Under the pieces are notes generated by a model. It saw nothing but the letters and a program-made list of their open reading frames with translations, had not been told where the DNA came from and ran no database searches. Both the position numbers and the translations under genes were made by a program. Of a stretch of 64,000 nt of DNA, positions 19,016-28,256 are shown piece by piece. Source of the stretch: Pseudomonas matsuisoli (GTDB lineage: Bacteria; Pseudomonadota; Gammaproteobacteria; Pseudomonadales; Pseudomonadaceae); assembly GCF_014647635.1 (NCBI RefSeq), contig NZ_BMPO01000009.1:124001-188000 (forward strand), given 5' to 3'. Position 1 is the stretch's first letter; each line of letters begins with the position of its first letter.

Positions 19016-20044
19016 ATGCTGCGTAAAACCATTGCGTTGACCCTGTTGAGCGCCAGCCTACTGGCCGCTGCAAGTGCTCAGGCCGCTGACAAGTTGGTTG
19101 TCAGCACGTGGGGTGGAAGCTTCCGGGACCTGATCGACGAAGCCATTGGAAAGGAGTTCACCAAGCAGACGGGCGTCGAAGTCGAATACGTCACCGGCGG
19201 AACGATCGACCGGTTGAACAAAGCCAAACTCGCAGGCACAGCGGAAACTGACCTCACGTTCACGACCTCCCACGTCGGCTGGATGTACACGAACGACGGC
19301 CTCTTCGAAACGCTGGACATGAAGAAGATTCCGAACGCGGCGAACCTGGTTCACCAGGCCGAATTGAGCCCGAGCCATATCGGTGTATGGGGCTACGTCT
19401 ACACCATCGGCTATCGTGCGGACCTCGTGCCGGAAGGGGAAACGTTCGAGAGCTGGAACGATTTGTGGAAGCCTGAACTGAAAGGCACGCTGGCCCTGCC
19501 GGACTGGGACCCAAGCCACATCATCGCCGTCTCCGCCAAGCTGGCGGGCGCTGACGCCGAGCATTGGGAAAAAGGTCAGGACAAGCTGAAAGCGCTGATT
19601 CCGAGCATCAAGTCGTACTACACCAACGATGCGAACAGCCAACAGCTTATCGCTACCGGCGAAACGCGTGTGCAGGTGATTCTCTCCATGAACGCCTACC
19701 ACATGATGGAAGAAGGCGTGGATATTAAGCTCGCCATGCCTAAGGAAGGCGCGGTGCTTGGGGTGGATGCGATGGGTATCAACAAAGGCAGCAAGCATGT
19801 CGACCTTGCCTATACCTTCATGAACATCGCGCTGTCGCCCGAGGTGCAAGCCAAGATCGCCGAGATCAATCGCGGCAGCCCAGTAGTGACTAACGCGACC
19901 GTCGACCCGGAGATCGCCAAACTGCCAGGCATGCTCACCACCGCCGAACAGTGGGACGCGACCCTGGATACCGACCCCAAGCTGCGCGCCGAGAAAACCG
20001 CCGAATGGCGTAAGTGGTTCTCGGAAAACATCATGGCGCACTAA
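19016..20044 (+). CDS. Extracellular solute-binding protein, spermidine/putrescine type (PotD-like)
   Basis: The 342-residue protein starts with a Sec signal peptide (MLRKTIALTL to AQA, cleavage near residue 22) and then LVVSTWGGSFRDLIDEA, the standard first strand of the PotD/PotF and opine-binding class. The region with GVWGYVYTIGYRADLVPEG and ESWNDLWKPELKG is the usual hinge sequence of family-1 type binding proteins. It captures a substrate in the periplasm for the permeases that follow. Polyamines, opines or related amines are possible. Confidence 0.9.
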   Translation: MLRKTIALTLLSASLLAAASAQAADKLVVSTWGGSFRDLIDEAIGKEFTKQTGVEVEYVTGGTIDRLNKAKLAGTAETDLTFTTSHVGWMYTNDGLFETLDMKKIPNAANLVHQAELSPSHIGVWGYVYTIGYRADLVPEGETFESWNDLWKPELKGTLALPDWDPSHIIAVSAKLAGADAEHWEKGQDKLKALIPSIKSYYTNDANSQQLIATGETRVQVILSMNAYHMMEEGVDIKLAMPKEGAVLGVDAMGINKGSKHVDLAYTFMNIALSPEVQAKIAEINRGSPVVTNATVDPEIAKLPGMLTTAEQWDATLDTDPKLRAEKTAEWRKWFSENIMAH

Positions 20045-20138
20045 GCGAAGCGCGGGCGCGAAGGTTGCTTCGTGCCCGCTTTCGTAAACGCGCTGCCTCC
20101 GCATCAAGCCTTTCCGACCGCTTTAAACGGAAACACCC

Positions 20139-20993
20139 ATGACTCGAAATCCCAGGTTTGTCCCGTGGTTCGTGCTGCCCTCGGTGCTCACGGCACTGGG
20201 GCTCGCGATCGCGATGCTGACGGTCTTGCAGTACAGCGTGCGCGCCTATGTTCCCGGCTCGTTGGATGTGGGTGGTTTCACCCTCGACAACTTTCAGGAT
20301 CTGTTCAAAACCCTCTATGCGCAGGCGTTCTTGAACACCGTGGCGCTGAGCTTCAAGACCGCGTTGTTCGGCCTGCTGCTGAGCTATCCCCTCGCCTATG
20401 CATTGGTCCGGACCAGATCGGGCTGGCTCAAGTCGAGCATTCTCATCATTGCGATCACGCCGCTGTTTCTCGGCGAGGTCGTACGGACGTATTCGTGGAT
20501 CATCGTCCTGGGCAATAGCGGTTTTCTGAATAGCGTCCTACTTGCGATCGGTCTGATCGATAAGCCTTTGCAGTTGATGTTCACCCAGACGGGCGTCGTG
20601 CTAGCGTTGGTACACGTCACCATGCCGATCATGGTGCTCATGCTTGCGACCGGCCTCTCGCACATCGACCCCGCGTACGAAAAAGCCGCTACCAGCCTCG
20701 GCGCCGGCCCCATTCGCGCATTCACCACCGTGACGCTGCCCCTCTCGCTGCCTGGGATCGTCGCGAGCCTCACTACCGCATTTGCCTGGACGTTCAGCGC
20801 ATTCGCCACACCGCAACTGATCGGCGGCGGCCGCGTCAGCACCGTTGCTACCTTGGTTTACCAACTCGGGTTTTCGTCGCTGAACTTCCCCTTTGCCGCC
20901 GCCCTGAGCGTTGCTGGGCTGGTACTGACCCTGTTACTCCTCGCAGCGCTCAAGCGCATGACACGCTCCCTTCAAGGCGCCGGAGCCCATTGA
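20139..20993 (+). CDS. ABC transporter permease, PotB-like
   Basis: The 284-residue protein has about six membrane segments and the EAA motif needed to contact the ATPase (EKAATSLGAGPIRAFTTVTLPLSLPG, about residues 180-205). It follows the binding protein by 94 bp and ends 1 bp before the next permease ATG. The partner ATPase is most likely the PotA-like gene at 12925, since no ATPase gene is nearby. Confidence 0.92.
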   Translation: MTRNPRFVPWFVLPSVLTALGLAIAMLTVLQYSVRAYVPGSLDVGGFTLDNFQDLFKTLYAQAFLNTVALSFKTALFGLLLSYPLAYALVRTRSGWLKSSILIIAITPLFLGEVVRTYSWIIVLGNSGFLNSVLLAIGLIDKPLQLMFTQTGVVLALVHVTMPIMVLMLATGLSHIDPAYEKAATSLGAGPIRAFTTVTLPLSLPGIVASLTTAFAWTFSAFATPQLIGGGRVSTVATLVYQLGFSSLNFPFAAALSVAGLVLTLLLLAALKRMTRSLQGAGAH

Positions 20994-20994
20994 T

Positions 20995-21813
20995 ATGACT
21001 CGATCCAATCGTGACAAATGGCTTGGCTATGCCGGCCGGCTCGCTGTAGCACTCATTCTGCTGTTCGTGCTGTTACCGACGGTGGTCGTGATCATCTCGT
21101 CGTTCAGTAGTACGTCGGTACTCTTCTTCCCGCCCAAGGGTTGGTCGCTACGCTGGTTCGAACGCGCCTTGAATTACGACGACTTCAGTAACGGGTTCTA
21201 TGCCGGGTTGATCGTTACGGCCTGGGCATCGACCTTGGCGGTCGTGATCGGCACCACCCTGGCAATCGCCATTCAGCGTTATGAATTCCGCTTCAAGCGT
21301 TTGCTCGAAGGCGTGCTGCTGTCGCCCCTTTTCATTCCGCACTTCACCATCGGATTGGGTTTATTGATGCTGGTCGCACAACTGGATCTGAGCCGCGGTT
21401 ACCCATTGGTGATCTTCTGTCACATCCTGCTGGTGCTTCCATTCGTCCTGCGCAGCCTGTACGTATCACTGCACAACCTGGAACAGCGCATCGAACTCGC
21501 CGCCGCAAGTCTTGGTGCGTCGCCGTTGCGCGTCGTGTGGACCATCACCATTCCGTTGATGATTCCCGGCTTGTTCGGCGGCTGGTTGTTCGCGGCCATC
21601 CTGTCCTTCAACGAATTCACGGCCTCGTTGTTCGTGACGACCCAAGCCACACAGACGCTCCCCGTCGCCATGTACAACTACGTGCGCGAGTTCGCCGACC
21701 CGACGCTTGCCGCACTTTCCGTCATGTACATCGCCACGACCGCGATCCTGCTGACGCTCGCCAATCGGTTCCTGGGCCTGGGTCGCATCCTCAATGTCGA
21801 AGGGGGACGCTGA
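20995..21813 (+). CDS. ABC transporter permease, PotC-like
   Basis: The 272-residue membrane protein has about six transmembrane helices and the EAA loop ELAAASLGASPLRVVWTITIPLMIPG (about residues 165-190). It pairs with the PotB-like protein to form the channel of a heterodimeric importer. The start is 1 nt after the previous stop, so translation is probably coupled. Confidence 0.92.
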   Translation: MTRSNRDKWLGYAGRLAVALILLFVLLPTVVVIISSFSSTSVLFFPPKGWSLRWFERALNYDDFSNGFYAGLIVTAWASTLAVVIGTTLAIAIQRYEFRFKRLLEGVLLSPLFIPHFTIGLGLLMLVAQLDLSRGYPLVIFCHILLVLPFVLRSLYVSLHNLEQRIELAAASLGASPLRVVWTITIPLMIPGLFGGWLFAAILSFNEFTASLFVTTQATQTLPVAMYNYVREFADPTLAALSVMYIATTAILLTLANRFLGLGRILNVEGGR

Positions 21814-21958
21814 CCGTTCTCGCGGCGATTTGCACCACGATTGCGCACCGCGATTGCCCACTGCTCTTCCATAAGCACCAAAAACGATCACTGCCGTTGT
21901 CTTTCTCTCTGGCCACTGACGAGGAAAACGACGCCTCAGACGATAAAGGATCCTAGAT

Positions 21959-22633
21959 ATGACGTTTTCCATCGTCGGCCGTTGTGCCGAAACCGGGCAA
22001 ATGGGCATCGCCATCAGTTCGTCCAGCATCGCCGTGGGTGCCCGGTGCCCCTGGTTACGACCGGGCGTTGGCGCAGTGTCGACACAGAACGTGACCCTTC
22101 CGGCGTTGGGTAACAGCGTTCTGGATCGGTTGGCGCAGGGTTTGGCGCCTGCCGAAGCGCTGGACCTTGCGCTAAAGGAAGACAACTATTCGCAATACCG
22201 GCAATTAACCGCGATTGATCACCTGGGCCGGACGGCCCATTTCAGTGGTAGTGCGACCCTGGGCTGCCATCACGCGTTGTCGGGTGAGCAATGTGTCGGT
22301 GCCGGCAACATGCTTTCGGATCAATCCGTAATCGCTGCGCTGGTGCAGGGCTTCGAAACCAGCAGTGGGCAATTGGCCGACCGCCTGATCGCGGCCATGC
22401 AAGCCGCGATAGCTGCAGGTGGGGAAGCCGGCCCCGTGCATTCTGCGGCCTTGGTGGTCGTTGGGGAGCAGGCATGGCCTATCGTGAACCTGCGGGTGGA
22501 TTGGGCTGACGAACGTCCTATCGACCAGCTGGCTCGACTCTGGGCGGACTACCGACCGCAGATGCAGGATTACATTACGCGCGCGCTGGATCCGACGAAG
22601 GCGCCCAGCTATGGCGTGCCTGGAGACGAATGA
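21959..22633 (+). CDS. DUF1028 family protein (putative Ntn-hydrolase-like)
   Basis: The 224-residue protein begins MTFSIVGRCAETGQMGIAISS and contains GAVSTQNVTLPALG, the N-terminal signature of DUF1028. The family has been placed with Ntn-type hydrolases, where Thr2 would be the new N-terminus and nucleophile after Met removal; this is an inference I cannot test here. It lies 145 bp after the permeases and overlaps the ArgE-like gene by 4 bp (ATGA), which suggests sequential steps on an amide or acylated substrate brought in by the transporter. A paralogue is at 52914. Confidence 0.85.
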   Translation: MTFSIVGRCAETGQMGIAISSSSIAVGARCPWLRPGVGAVSTQNVTLPALGNSVLDRLAQGLAPAEALDLALKEDNYSQYRQLTAIDHLGRTAHFSGSATLGCHHALSGEQCVGAGNMLSDQSVIAALVQGFETSSGQLADRLIAAMQAAIAAGGEAGPVHSAALVVVGEQAWPIVNLRVDWADERPIDQLARLWADYRPQMQDYITRALDPTKAPSYGVPGDE

Positions 22634-23832
22634 TGGACAGCAAAGCGCTCCTAGCCGCGTTGATTGGGTTCGATACCACCAGCCGGGAATCCAATCTGCA
22701 ACTGATCGAATTCGTCCGTGACTACCTGGAGAATCTGCAGGTGCCGTCCGAACTGGTCTACAACGACGAGCGCACCAAAGCCAATCTTTTCGCCACGATC
22801 GGCCCTACGGACCGGCCGGGTATCGTGCTGTCCGGGCACACCGATGTCGTACCGGTGGACGGGCAAGCATGGTCCTTCCCGCCGTTCGTGCTGAGCGAGG
22901 CTGACGGCAAGCTATATGGGCGTGGAACCGCAGACATGAAGGGCTACATCGCCTGCGTGCTGGCGGCGGTGCCGGGCCTGCTGGCAGAGCCGCTACAAGT
23001 GCCGGTGCACATTGCGCTTTCCTATGATGAAGAAGTCGGTTGCCTGGGCGTTCGCGGCCTTCTTGCGGTACTCGAGCAGCGCCTGCACAAACCATTGCTC
23101 TGCATCATCGGCGAGCCCACCCAACTGCAACCGGTGTTGGGGCATAAGGGCAAATTGGGTATGCGCTGCGACGTTCAGGGCGCGGCTTGCCATTCGGCTT
23201 ATGCGCCTCTGGGCGTCAATGCCATCGAGTACGCCGCGGATTTGATTGGCGAACTCAAGCGTATCGGTACGACGCTACGTGCAGCGCACCTGTGCGACGC
23301 ACGTTTCGACCCGCCCTTCACCACGGTGCAGACCGGCGTGATCAGCGGTGGAAAGGCTTTGAATATCGTCCCCGCCGACTGCCGTTTCGACTTCGAGATC
23401 AGGGCGCTTCCGGCACAAGATCCGGCAGAGGTTGCGGCGCAACTGATGCGCTACGCCCAGCAGCACGTGCTGCCGAAAATGCGCGAAGTCGATGCGAGCA
23501 GTGACATTCGGTTTTCGGAATTATCGGCCTACCCGGGACTTGCGACCGACAGCGGAAGTCAGGCTGCCGAACTGATCGCCCGGATCTGCGGGTCCGACGC
23601 CTTCACCACAGTGGCGTTCGGCACCGAAGGCGGTTTGTTCGATGCGATTGGAATCTCGACTGTGGTCTGTGGCCCCGGCAGCATGGATCAAGGCCACAAA
23701 CCAGACGAGTTCATCAGTATCGCTCAGCTTCACGCCTGCGATGCCATGCTCGGCCGTCTGACAGAGCTCCTTCGTAGAGAGTCGCCTGTTCCATCAGGGA
23801 ACAGCCAGAGCGAACGCCCCGCGAGCGCCTGA
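22630..23832 (+). CDS. M20-family deacylase, acetylornithine deacetylase-like (ArgE/DapE)
   Basis: The 400-residue protein has the M20 metallopeptidase metal sites: GHTDVVPVDG (first His-Asp), YGRGTADMKG (bridging Asp), SYDEEVGCLG (catalytic Glu), GEPT (Asp/Glu site) and the final GPGSMDQGHKPDEF His. A lid dimerisation domain lies about 180-290. ArgE hydrolyses N-acetylornithine. In this context, after a polyamine-type transporter and DUF1028 gene, a catabolic N-acyl amino acid deacylase is more likely than arginine biosynthesis. It is the last gene of the operon. Confidence 0.88.
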   Translation: MMDSKALLAALIGFDTTSRESNLQLIEFVRDYLENLQVPSELVYNDERTKANLFATIGPTDRPGIVLSGHTDVVPVDGQAWSFPPFVLSEADGKLYGRGTADMKGYIACVLAAVPGLLAEPLQVPVHIALSYDEEVGCLGVRGLLAVLEQRLHKPLLCIIGEPTQLQPVLGHKGKLGMRCDVQGAACHSAYAPLGVNAIEYAADLIGELKRIGTTLRAAHLCDARFDPPFTTVQTGVISGGKALNIVPADCRFDFEIRALPAQDPAEVAAQLMRYAQQHVLPKMREVDASSDIRFSELSAYPGLATDSGSQAAELIARICGSDAFTTVAFGTEGGLFDAIGISTVVCGPGSMDQGHKPDEFISIAQLHACDAMLGRLTELLRRESPVPSGNSQSERPASA

Positions 23833-24175
23833 TCCGCCCTCGACGGCAGCACCTTCAGCCGATCGACGTACATCCATACGCGCTTACTCCAGCAACTGGA
23901 GCGGGCGCGTTCGTCCGCGCCCGCACTTCTAAACGGCTCTCTTTCTTCATGCCCCGAAAACAGGTGGTCAGATCGGCCTTGAACGACGACGGGAAGCGCT
24001 TTGTTTTTTCCGAATCTCTGCGTTCAAAAAGCGTGATTTTCAGATAGCCGAGGCTTGATCAGACTTCCCACTGTTGAGGAGCAATACGGCGTCATGCCTA
24101 GCCTCCTCCATCGTGTGGTCGACGCTCGGGCGTCGACGAATCTCTCTTCGAGTCGGCTGCCCTTAGGAAACCCAA
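23833..24175. other. Intergenic region with terminator-like hairpin
   Basis: No gene is seen in these 343 bp. A 9-bp GC stem (GCGGGCGCG at 23901-23909 with CGCGCCCGC at 23916-23924) follows the ArgE-like gene and probably ends the operon, though its T-run is poor. The rest should contain the promoter of the flavin monooxygenase. Confidence 0.5.
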
Positions 24176-25438
24176 ATGTCAGTGGAAAAAATCAACACCC
24201 TGGTTGTCGGTGCCGGTCAGGCCGGAATTGCGATGAGTGAGCACCTTTCTCTCATGGGCGTTCCGCATGTCGTACTGGAACGCAGTCGGATCGCTGAGCG
24301 CTGGCGTTCGGAGCGTTGGGATTCACTGGTGGCCAACGGACCGGCTTGGCACGATCGCTTTCCGACACTGAAATTCGAGGGTATCTCGCAAGAAGCGTTT
24401 CCGCCAAAGGAGCGCATGGCCGAGTACTTCGAGGAATACGTGAAGATGCTGGGCGCACCTGTTCGCACAGGGGTCGAAGTCAAGCACGTGGAGCGCCATG
24501 TGGGGCGTCCAGGTTTCAAGGTCACCACTTCGGACGGCGTGATCGAAGCGGAAAATGTAGTCGCGGCGACCGGGCCCTTCCAGCGTCCCGCTTATCCGAG
24601 AATCGTTCCCGAAAGTAGCCCGATTCATCAATTGCACTCGTCTGCCTACAAAAACCCCGGGCAATTGCCAGATGGCGCTGTTTTAGTGGTGGGCGCGGGC
24701 GCGTCTGGCTCGCAGATTGCCGAAGAGTTGTGCAAAGCCGGCAAAAAGGTCTATCTATCCGTGGGAGAGCATTATCGTCCACCGCGTGCTTACCGTGGTC
24801 GGGACTACTGCTGGTGGCTGGGCGCGTTGGGTTTGTGGGATGAGGTCAAGATCAAGCCCAAGAAGGAGCACGTCGCCTTCGCCGTCAGCGGTTACGAAGG
24901 TGGCAAGACTGTCGATTTCCGACGTCTAGCCCATATGGGTATCACGCTGGTTGGTTTAACCCAGTCTTGGAATGACGGCGTTCTAACGTTCCAAGCGGGT
25001 TTGGCGGAAAACGTCGCGCAGGGCGATCAGGCCTACTTCGATGTACTGCGTGACGCGGATGCCTACATAGAGCGCAATGGCCTTCCATTCCCTCCCGAAC
25101 CGGATGCCTGGACGCTGCTGCCAGACCCGGATTGCCTCAAAAATCCAATCCTGACGCTCGACACCGAAGCGGCGGGTGTTACCACGGTCCTTTGGGCGAC
25201 CGGCTTCCAATTCGACTTCAGCTGGTTGAACGTCGATGCATTTCATGAGAATGGTCTTCCGTTCCATAAGCGTGGGATCTCGGCTGAGAGTGGAATCTAC
25301 TTCGTCGGTCTGCCCAACTTGGTCAACCGAGCGTCATCGTTCATCTATGGCGTCTGGCACGACGCAAAATACATTGCGGACCATATCGCTCAGCAGAACG
25401 ATTACCGGGCATACGCTAAAGCCTCGTCCGACGCCTAA
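24176..25438 (+). CDS. Flavin-dependent monooxygenase (FMO/CzcO-like)
   Basis: The 420-residue protein has an FAD-binding GAGQAGIAMSEHL motif at about residue 13, and a second nucleotide-binding motif GAGASGSQIAEEL (about 180) for NADPH, in the order of N-hydroxylating and Baeyer-Villiger type FMOs. The late ATGFQFDFSWL segment is the family ATG motif. It oxygenates a soft nucleophile or ketone using NADPH and O2. The substrate is unknown; it lies next to the polyamine-type cluster but with its own gap and probably its own promoter. Confidence 0.85.
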   Translation: MSVEKINTLVVGAGQAGIAMSEHLSLMGVPHVVLERSRIAERWRSERWDSLVANGPAWHDRFPTLKFEGISQEAFPPKERMAEYFEEYVKMLGAPVRTGVEVKHVERHVGRPGFKVTTSDGVIEAENVVAATGPFQRPAYPRIVPESSPIHQLHSSAYKNPGQLPDGAVLVVGAGASGSQIAEELCKAGKKVYLSVGEHYRPPRAYRGRDYCWWLGALGLWDEVKIKPKKEHVAFAVSGYEGGKTVDFRRLAHMGITLVGLTQSWNDGVLTFQAGLAENVAQGDQAYFDVLRDADAYIERNGLPFPPEPDAWTLLPDPDCLKNPILTLDTEAAGVTTVLWATGFQFDFSWLNVDAFHENGLPFHKRGISAESGIYFVGLPNLVNRASSFIYGVWHDAKYIADHIAQQNDYRAYAKASSDA

Positions 25439-25499
25439 CCGCACATAGGCCTGATCGGCAGTCCGCCTAGCAGAAACACGTTCAAGTCAAATTCCGTCT

Positions 25500-25574
25500 C
25501 GCGGGCATGGCGGATGGCCGCCCCGCCCGCTCCCACAGAGGAGATAATCGCTGTGGGAGCGGGCTATGCCCGCG
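25500..25574. repeat. Inverted pair of REP elements (REPIN-like)
   Basis: A REP element (CGCGGGCATGG...CCCGCTCCCACAG, 25500-25538) is followed after a 12-bp spacer by its inverse (CTGTGGGAGCGGGCTATGCCCGCG, 25551-25574). Together they can fold into one long hairpin between the monooxygenase and the diguanylate cyclase gene. The rest of the 309-bp gap shows no gene. Confidence 0.8.
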
Positions 25575-25747
25575 ATGCTTTTTAAAAGCGCCAAGTCGCT
25601 CCCTACCTTTCAGCCGAACAACTGACATTTGCCTACGCGATATTTGTTCAAGGACATACAATTGGCGCCGATAAAACGACGTTAACGTTAGGCGCGCTTC
25701 CAGTTCCCGCCTCTTCCCTTACCGTAATCGCCCGGATTCATCGGTAT

Positions 25748-26914
25748 ATGGCATTCGATCCCCTCACCATGCTGACGATCACCATCGCCTTGGCGGCCGC
25801 GGCCGCGCTTTATCTGGCGGTCGAATGGCGCGTCGTCCGCGAACCGTGCTTGCTGTTTTGGAGCGCAGGCTTTGCGCTGGTCTCCGTCGGTTCGACACTG
25901 GCGCTCTTGCGTGGAAGCGGGCTGTTGCTAATTGGTATCTGGTTCGCCAATGGCCTTCTCGTCACGGCGCATTGGATGTTCATGCACGGCGTGGCGCGCT
26001 TTACCGAAACGCCGATTCGCAAGGTTTGGTATTCGGTTTTCGCCATCTGGGCAGCGCTATTGCTATTGCCGGGCGATCAGGCCTGGTCGAAAACCTTTTT
26101 AGTCGTCAATTCAGTCTTGGTCGGGGCGTTGGCGATCGGTGCCAGTTTGCTCTTACGGCCCAAGGCCAAGTCCCTGGGTGAAGGGGCCGCACAGCTGCGC
26201 GTCGTGCTGCTGGGGCATGGCATCTTCTACCTGTGCAAGACCATTCCCGCGCTGGTGCCCGGCACGCTGATCGACCTTGCGGCCTTTCGTGGCGAGATCA
26301 TTCAGATTTCTTTGGTCGAGGGTGTCATGGCCTTGATGCTGATTGCCCTGTCCATGACGGGTACGGTGCGTTACCGCCGCGAGAAACGTATCGAACGATT
26401 GGCCTCTCGCGATCCTTTAACCTCGCTATACAACCGGCGCGCATTGGAATCACGAGCGCCGCACCTGCTGAGTGGCATCTCCCCGGCGAGCCCGGGGGCA
26501 CTGTTGTTGATCGATATCGATAACTTCAAGCAGGTCAACGACCTCCATGGCCACGCGGCGGGCGACAAAGTACTGGTGACGCTAGGAGAGACCATCCTTT
26601 CGATCCTACCCGAGGGCGCTTTGGCCGCGCGTTTAGGGGGTGATGAGTTCATCATTTTGCTGAGCAACGCATCGAGCGAGGACATCTTGCAGTTAGGCGA
26701 CGCGTTGCGCACCGAATTCCAAAGTGTCGTTGCGCTGCAAGTCGCCACCCCCGAAGCAGTTACCCTTAGTATCGGCGCGAGCGTGTTCGAACAGCCCCCC
26801 GCCGACCTGGCGGCGCTGATTGAACGCGGTGACATAGCGCTTTATGAATCCAAGCGAGGGGGCCGAAATAGCATCCGCCTCGCGGATAACGTGATATCCA
26901 TGGGCGCTGCCTGA
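25748..26914 (+). CDS. Membrane-anchored diguanylate cyclase (GGDEF)
   Basis: The 388-residue protein has an N-terminal membrane region of about six or seven helices (residues 5-205) and a C-terminal GGDEF domain with an intact active site GGDEF at residues 297-301, preceded by the substrate-binding DIDNFKQVNDLHGHAAGD segment. It should make cyclic di-GMP. The inhibitory RxxD site usually found just upstream of GGDEF is absent (the place reads LPEG), so product inhibition is not expected. The membrane part should sense an unknown signal. Single-gene unit. Confidence 0.92.
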   Translation: MAFDPLTMLTITIALAAAAALYLAVEWRVVREPCLLFWSAGFALVSVGSTLALLRGSGLLLIGIWFANGLLVTAHWMFMHGVARFTETPIRKVWYSVFAIWAALLLLPGDQAWSKTFLVVNSVLVGALAIGASLLLRPKAKSLGEGAAQLRVVLLGHGIFYLCKTIPALVPGTLIDLAAFRGEIIQISLVEGVMALMLIALSMTGTVRYRREKRIERLASRDPLTSLYNRRALESRAPHLLSGISPASPGALLLIDIDNFKQVNDLHGHAAGDKVLVTLGETILSILPEGALAARLGGDEFIILLSNASSEDILQLGDALRTEFQSVVALQVATPEAVTLSIGASVFEQPPADLAALIERGDIALYESKRGGRNSIRLADNVISMGAA

Positions 26915-26925
26915 AAAGATATCCA

Positions 26926-27066
26926 GGCTCTGTATGAAAAGTAGTCGAGCGAAGGTCAGGCAAGGCGAAATTGCTCGAAGAAGCGCAGTTTACGTGTAGT
27001 AAATGAGCATTCTGAGAGCAATTTCAACGCAGCATTACCGAGCGCAGGCACTTTTCGTACAAAGCC
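26926..27066. mobile_element. MITE-like element with terminal inverted repeats
   Basis: The 141-bp noncoding element is bounded by GGCTCTGTATGAAAAGT at its left end and, on the other strand, GGCTTTGTACGAAAAGT at its right end (15 of 17 identical). Inside is the small palindrome TTTACGTGTAGTAAA. It has no coding capacity, so it would need a transposase supplied elsewhere. I see no clear target-site duplication. From memory, similar sequences recur between Pseudomonas genes, but I cannot confirm this here. Confidence 0.6.
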
Positions 27067-27146
27067 AACCTCTCGGCGGGTATATGCAGAATACCGGTAG
27101 CAGCCGGGTATACTCGCGCCGCCTTGATACCTGCGAGTAGTTCGCC

Positions 27147-27383
27147 ATGACCGTCAAACCCAACGCAACGCCGGAAAATACGCCCATGGCGAATGAATCA
27201 GAAGACACGAGCCCCGCTGTCGAACGCGCGATTCCCGCCTTTACCTTCCCGTTCTCACCCGATGCCTATGCACCAGGCAAGAAAGATGACCAGCCATGGC
27301 ATCAGAAGGGGAATAAGTCGAACCACGACAAGCGCCCTGGTCCGGCCCCGCGGGGAACACGGCGGTCGATGGGCAAGCGCTGA
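27147..27383 (+). CDS. Small basic hypothetical protein
   Basis: The 78-residue protein is not recognised. It has an acidic N-terminal half and a basic tail rich in Lys, Arg, Pro and Gly ending RPGPAPRGTRRSMGKR, which suggests nucleic-acid or ribosome contact; this is inference. No membrane segment or signal peptide is visible. It follows the MITE-like element and is convergent with the GntR gene. Confidence 0.5.
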   Translation: MTVKPNATPENTPMANESEDTSPAVERAIPAFTFPFSPDAYAPGKKDDQPWHQKGNKSNHDKRPGPAPRGTRRSMGKR

Positions 27384-27413
27384 CAGCCGTCAACGCAGAC
27401 ACGCCTGCGCCAC

Positions 27414-28163
27414 TCAGGAGATTTCGATCTGATAGCGGAAGGTATCCGCAGCGGCACGGGAGAAACGGTATTCCAGGGGACGGCGGTCATAACCGAGCGC
27501 CGTACGCTCGATAACCACAATCGGTGCGCCTTCCTTGATGGCGAGGGCCGCGGCAACGTCAGCGCTCGCCTCACCGACCGTCAACGTCTCCCTGGCCGAC
27601 GCGATGCATTGACCGCAGCGCTTTTCGTAGAAGGGGTAGAGCAAGTCGTCGAACGTCTCGGATGAAATGTCCATCAGGGCTTCAAACCTCGCCGCCGGAA
27701 GCCAGATGTCCTCATGGAAAAACGTGCGTTTCTCGATAATCCGCAACCGCTCCATGTAGATGACGTTTTCACCCCGATCGAGACCGAGGGCAGCCGCCAC
27801 GTTCGGCGAGGGTTCCTGTAGCGTTTTCACGAGAATTCGGCTCTCGGGAATCTGACTACCGCCCGCCGCATTCACTTGGCGGAAAAACCGCGCCAGGGAC
27901 GCCTCGAAATTTGGGCGTCGTACGAAGGTCCCTCGACCCTGGCTGCGTAGTAGCAACCCTTCGTTGACCAGCGTATCCACGGCTTTGCGAACGGTCCCAA
28001 TCGCAACGCCATAACGCTTCGTGAGCTCGGCTTCAGTCGGAATGGGTTCGCCTGGCCGCCACTCACCGGCGGCAATCCTCGCCAACAGTTCTTCACGCAA
28101 TCGTTGGTAAAGCGGCAGGCGTTCGTCGAATCCGAGCGCAGGGTTGTTCATGTGTTCGTTCAT
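27414..28163 (-). CDS. GntR-family regulator with UTRA effector domain (HutC-type)
   Basis: About 249 residues: an N-terminal winged HTH (PLYQRLREELLARIAAGEW, then TEAELTKRYGVAIGTVRKAVD) and a C-terminal UTRA ligand domain (about 90-240, with YMERLRIIEKRTFFHEDIWL). HutC-type repressors are released by a pathway metabolite. The gene is divergent from the amidohydrolase-carrier-lactonase module and very probably controls it. Possible starts are a GTG at 28187, ATG at 28163 and ATG at 28151; none has a strong ribosome-binding site, and I chose the middle one. Confidence 0.87.
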   Translation of the reverse strand: MNEHMNNPALGFDERLPLYQRLREELLARIAAGEWRPGEPIPTEAELTKRYGVAIGTVRKAVDTLVNEGLLLRSQGRGTFVRRPNFEASLARFFRQVNAAGGSQIPESRILVKTLQEPSPNVAAALGLDRGENVIYMERLRIIEKRTFFHEDIWLPAARFEALMDISSETFDDLLYPFYEKRCGQCIASARETLTVGEASADVAAALAIKEGAPIVVIERTALGYDRRPLEYRFSRAAADTFRYQIEIS

Positions 28164-28234
28164 CCAATTGCGGCGGCAGCGAGCCACTTTATCACCGGCG
28201 TGACAATTGACAGATACATCGCGCCAAATATATC

Positions 28235-28256
28235 GTCATTCATTCATATATATGAC
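28235..28256. promoter_or_regulatory. Candidate GntR operator
   Basis: In the AT-rich gap between the GntR gene and the amidohydrolase, GTCAT and ATGAC lie 12 bp apart and enclose part of a perfect 10-bp palindrome CATATATATG (28245-28254). The place suits a repressor site for both promoters. The assignment is positional only. Confidence 0.35.
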
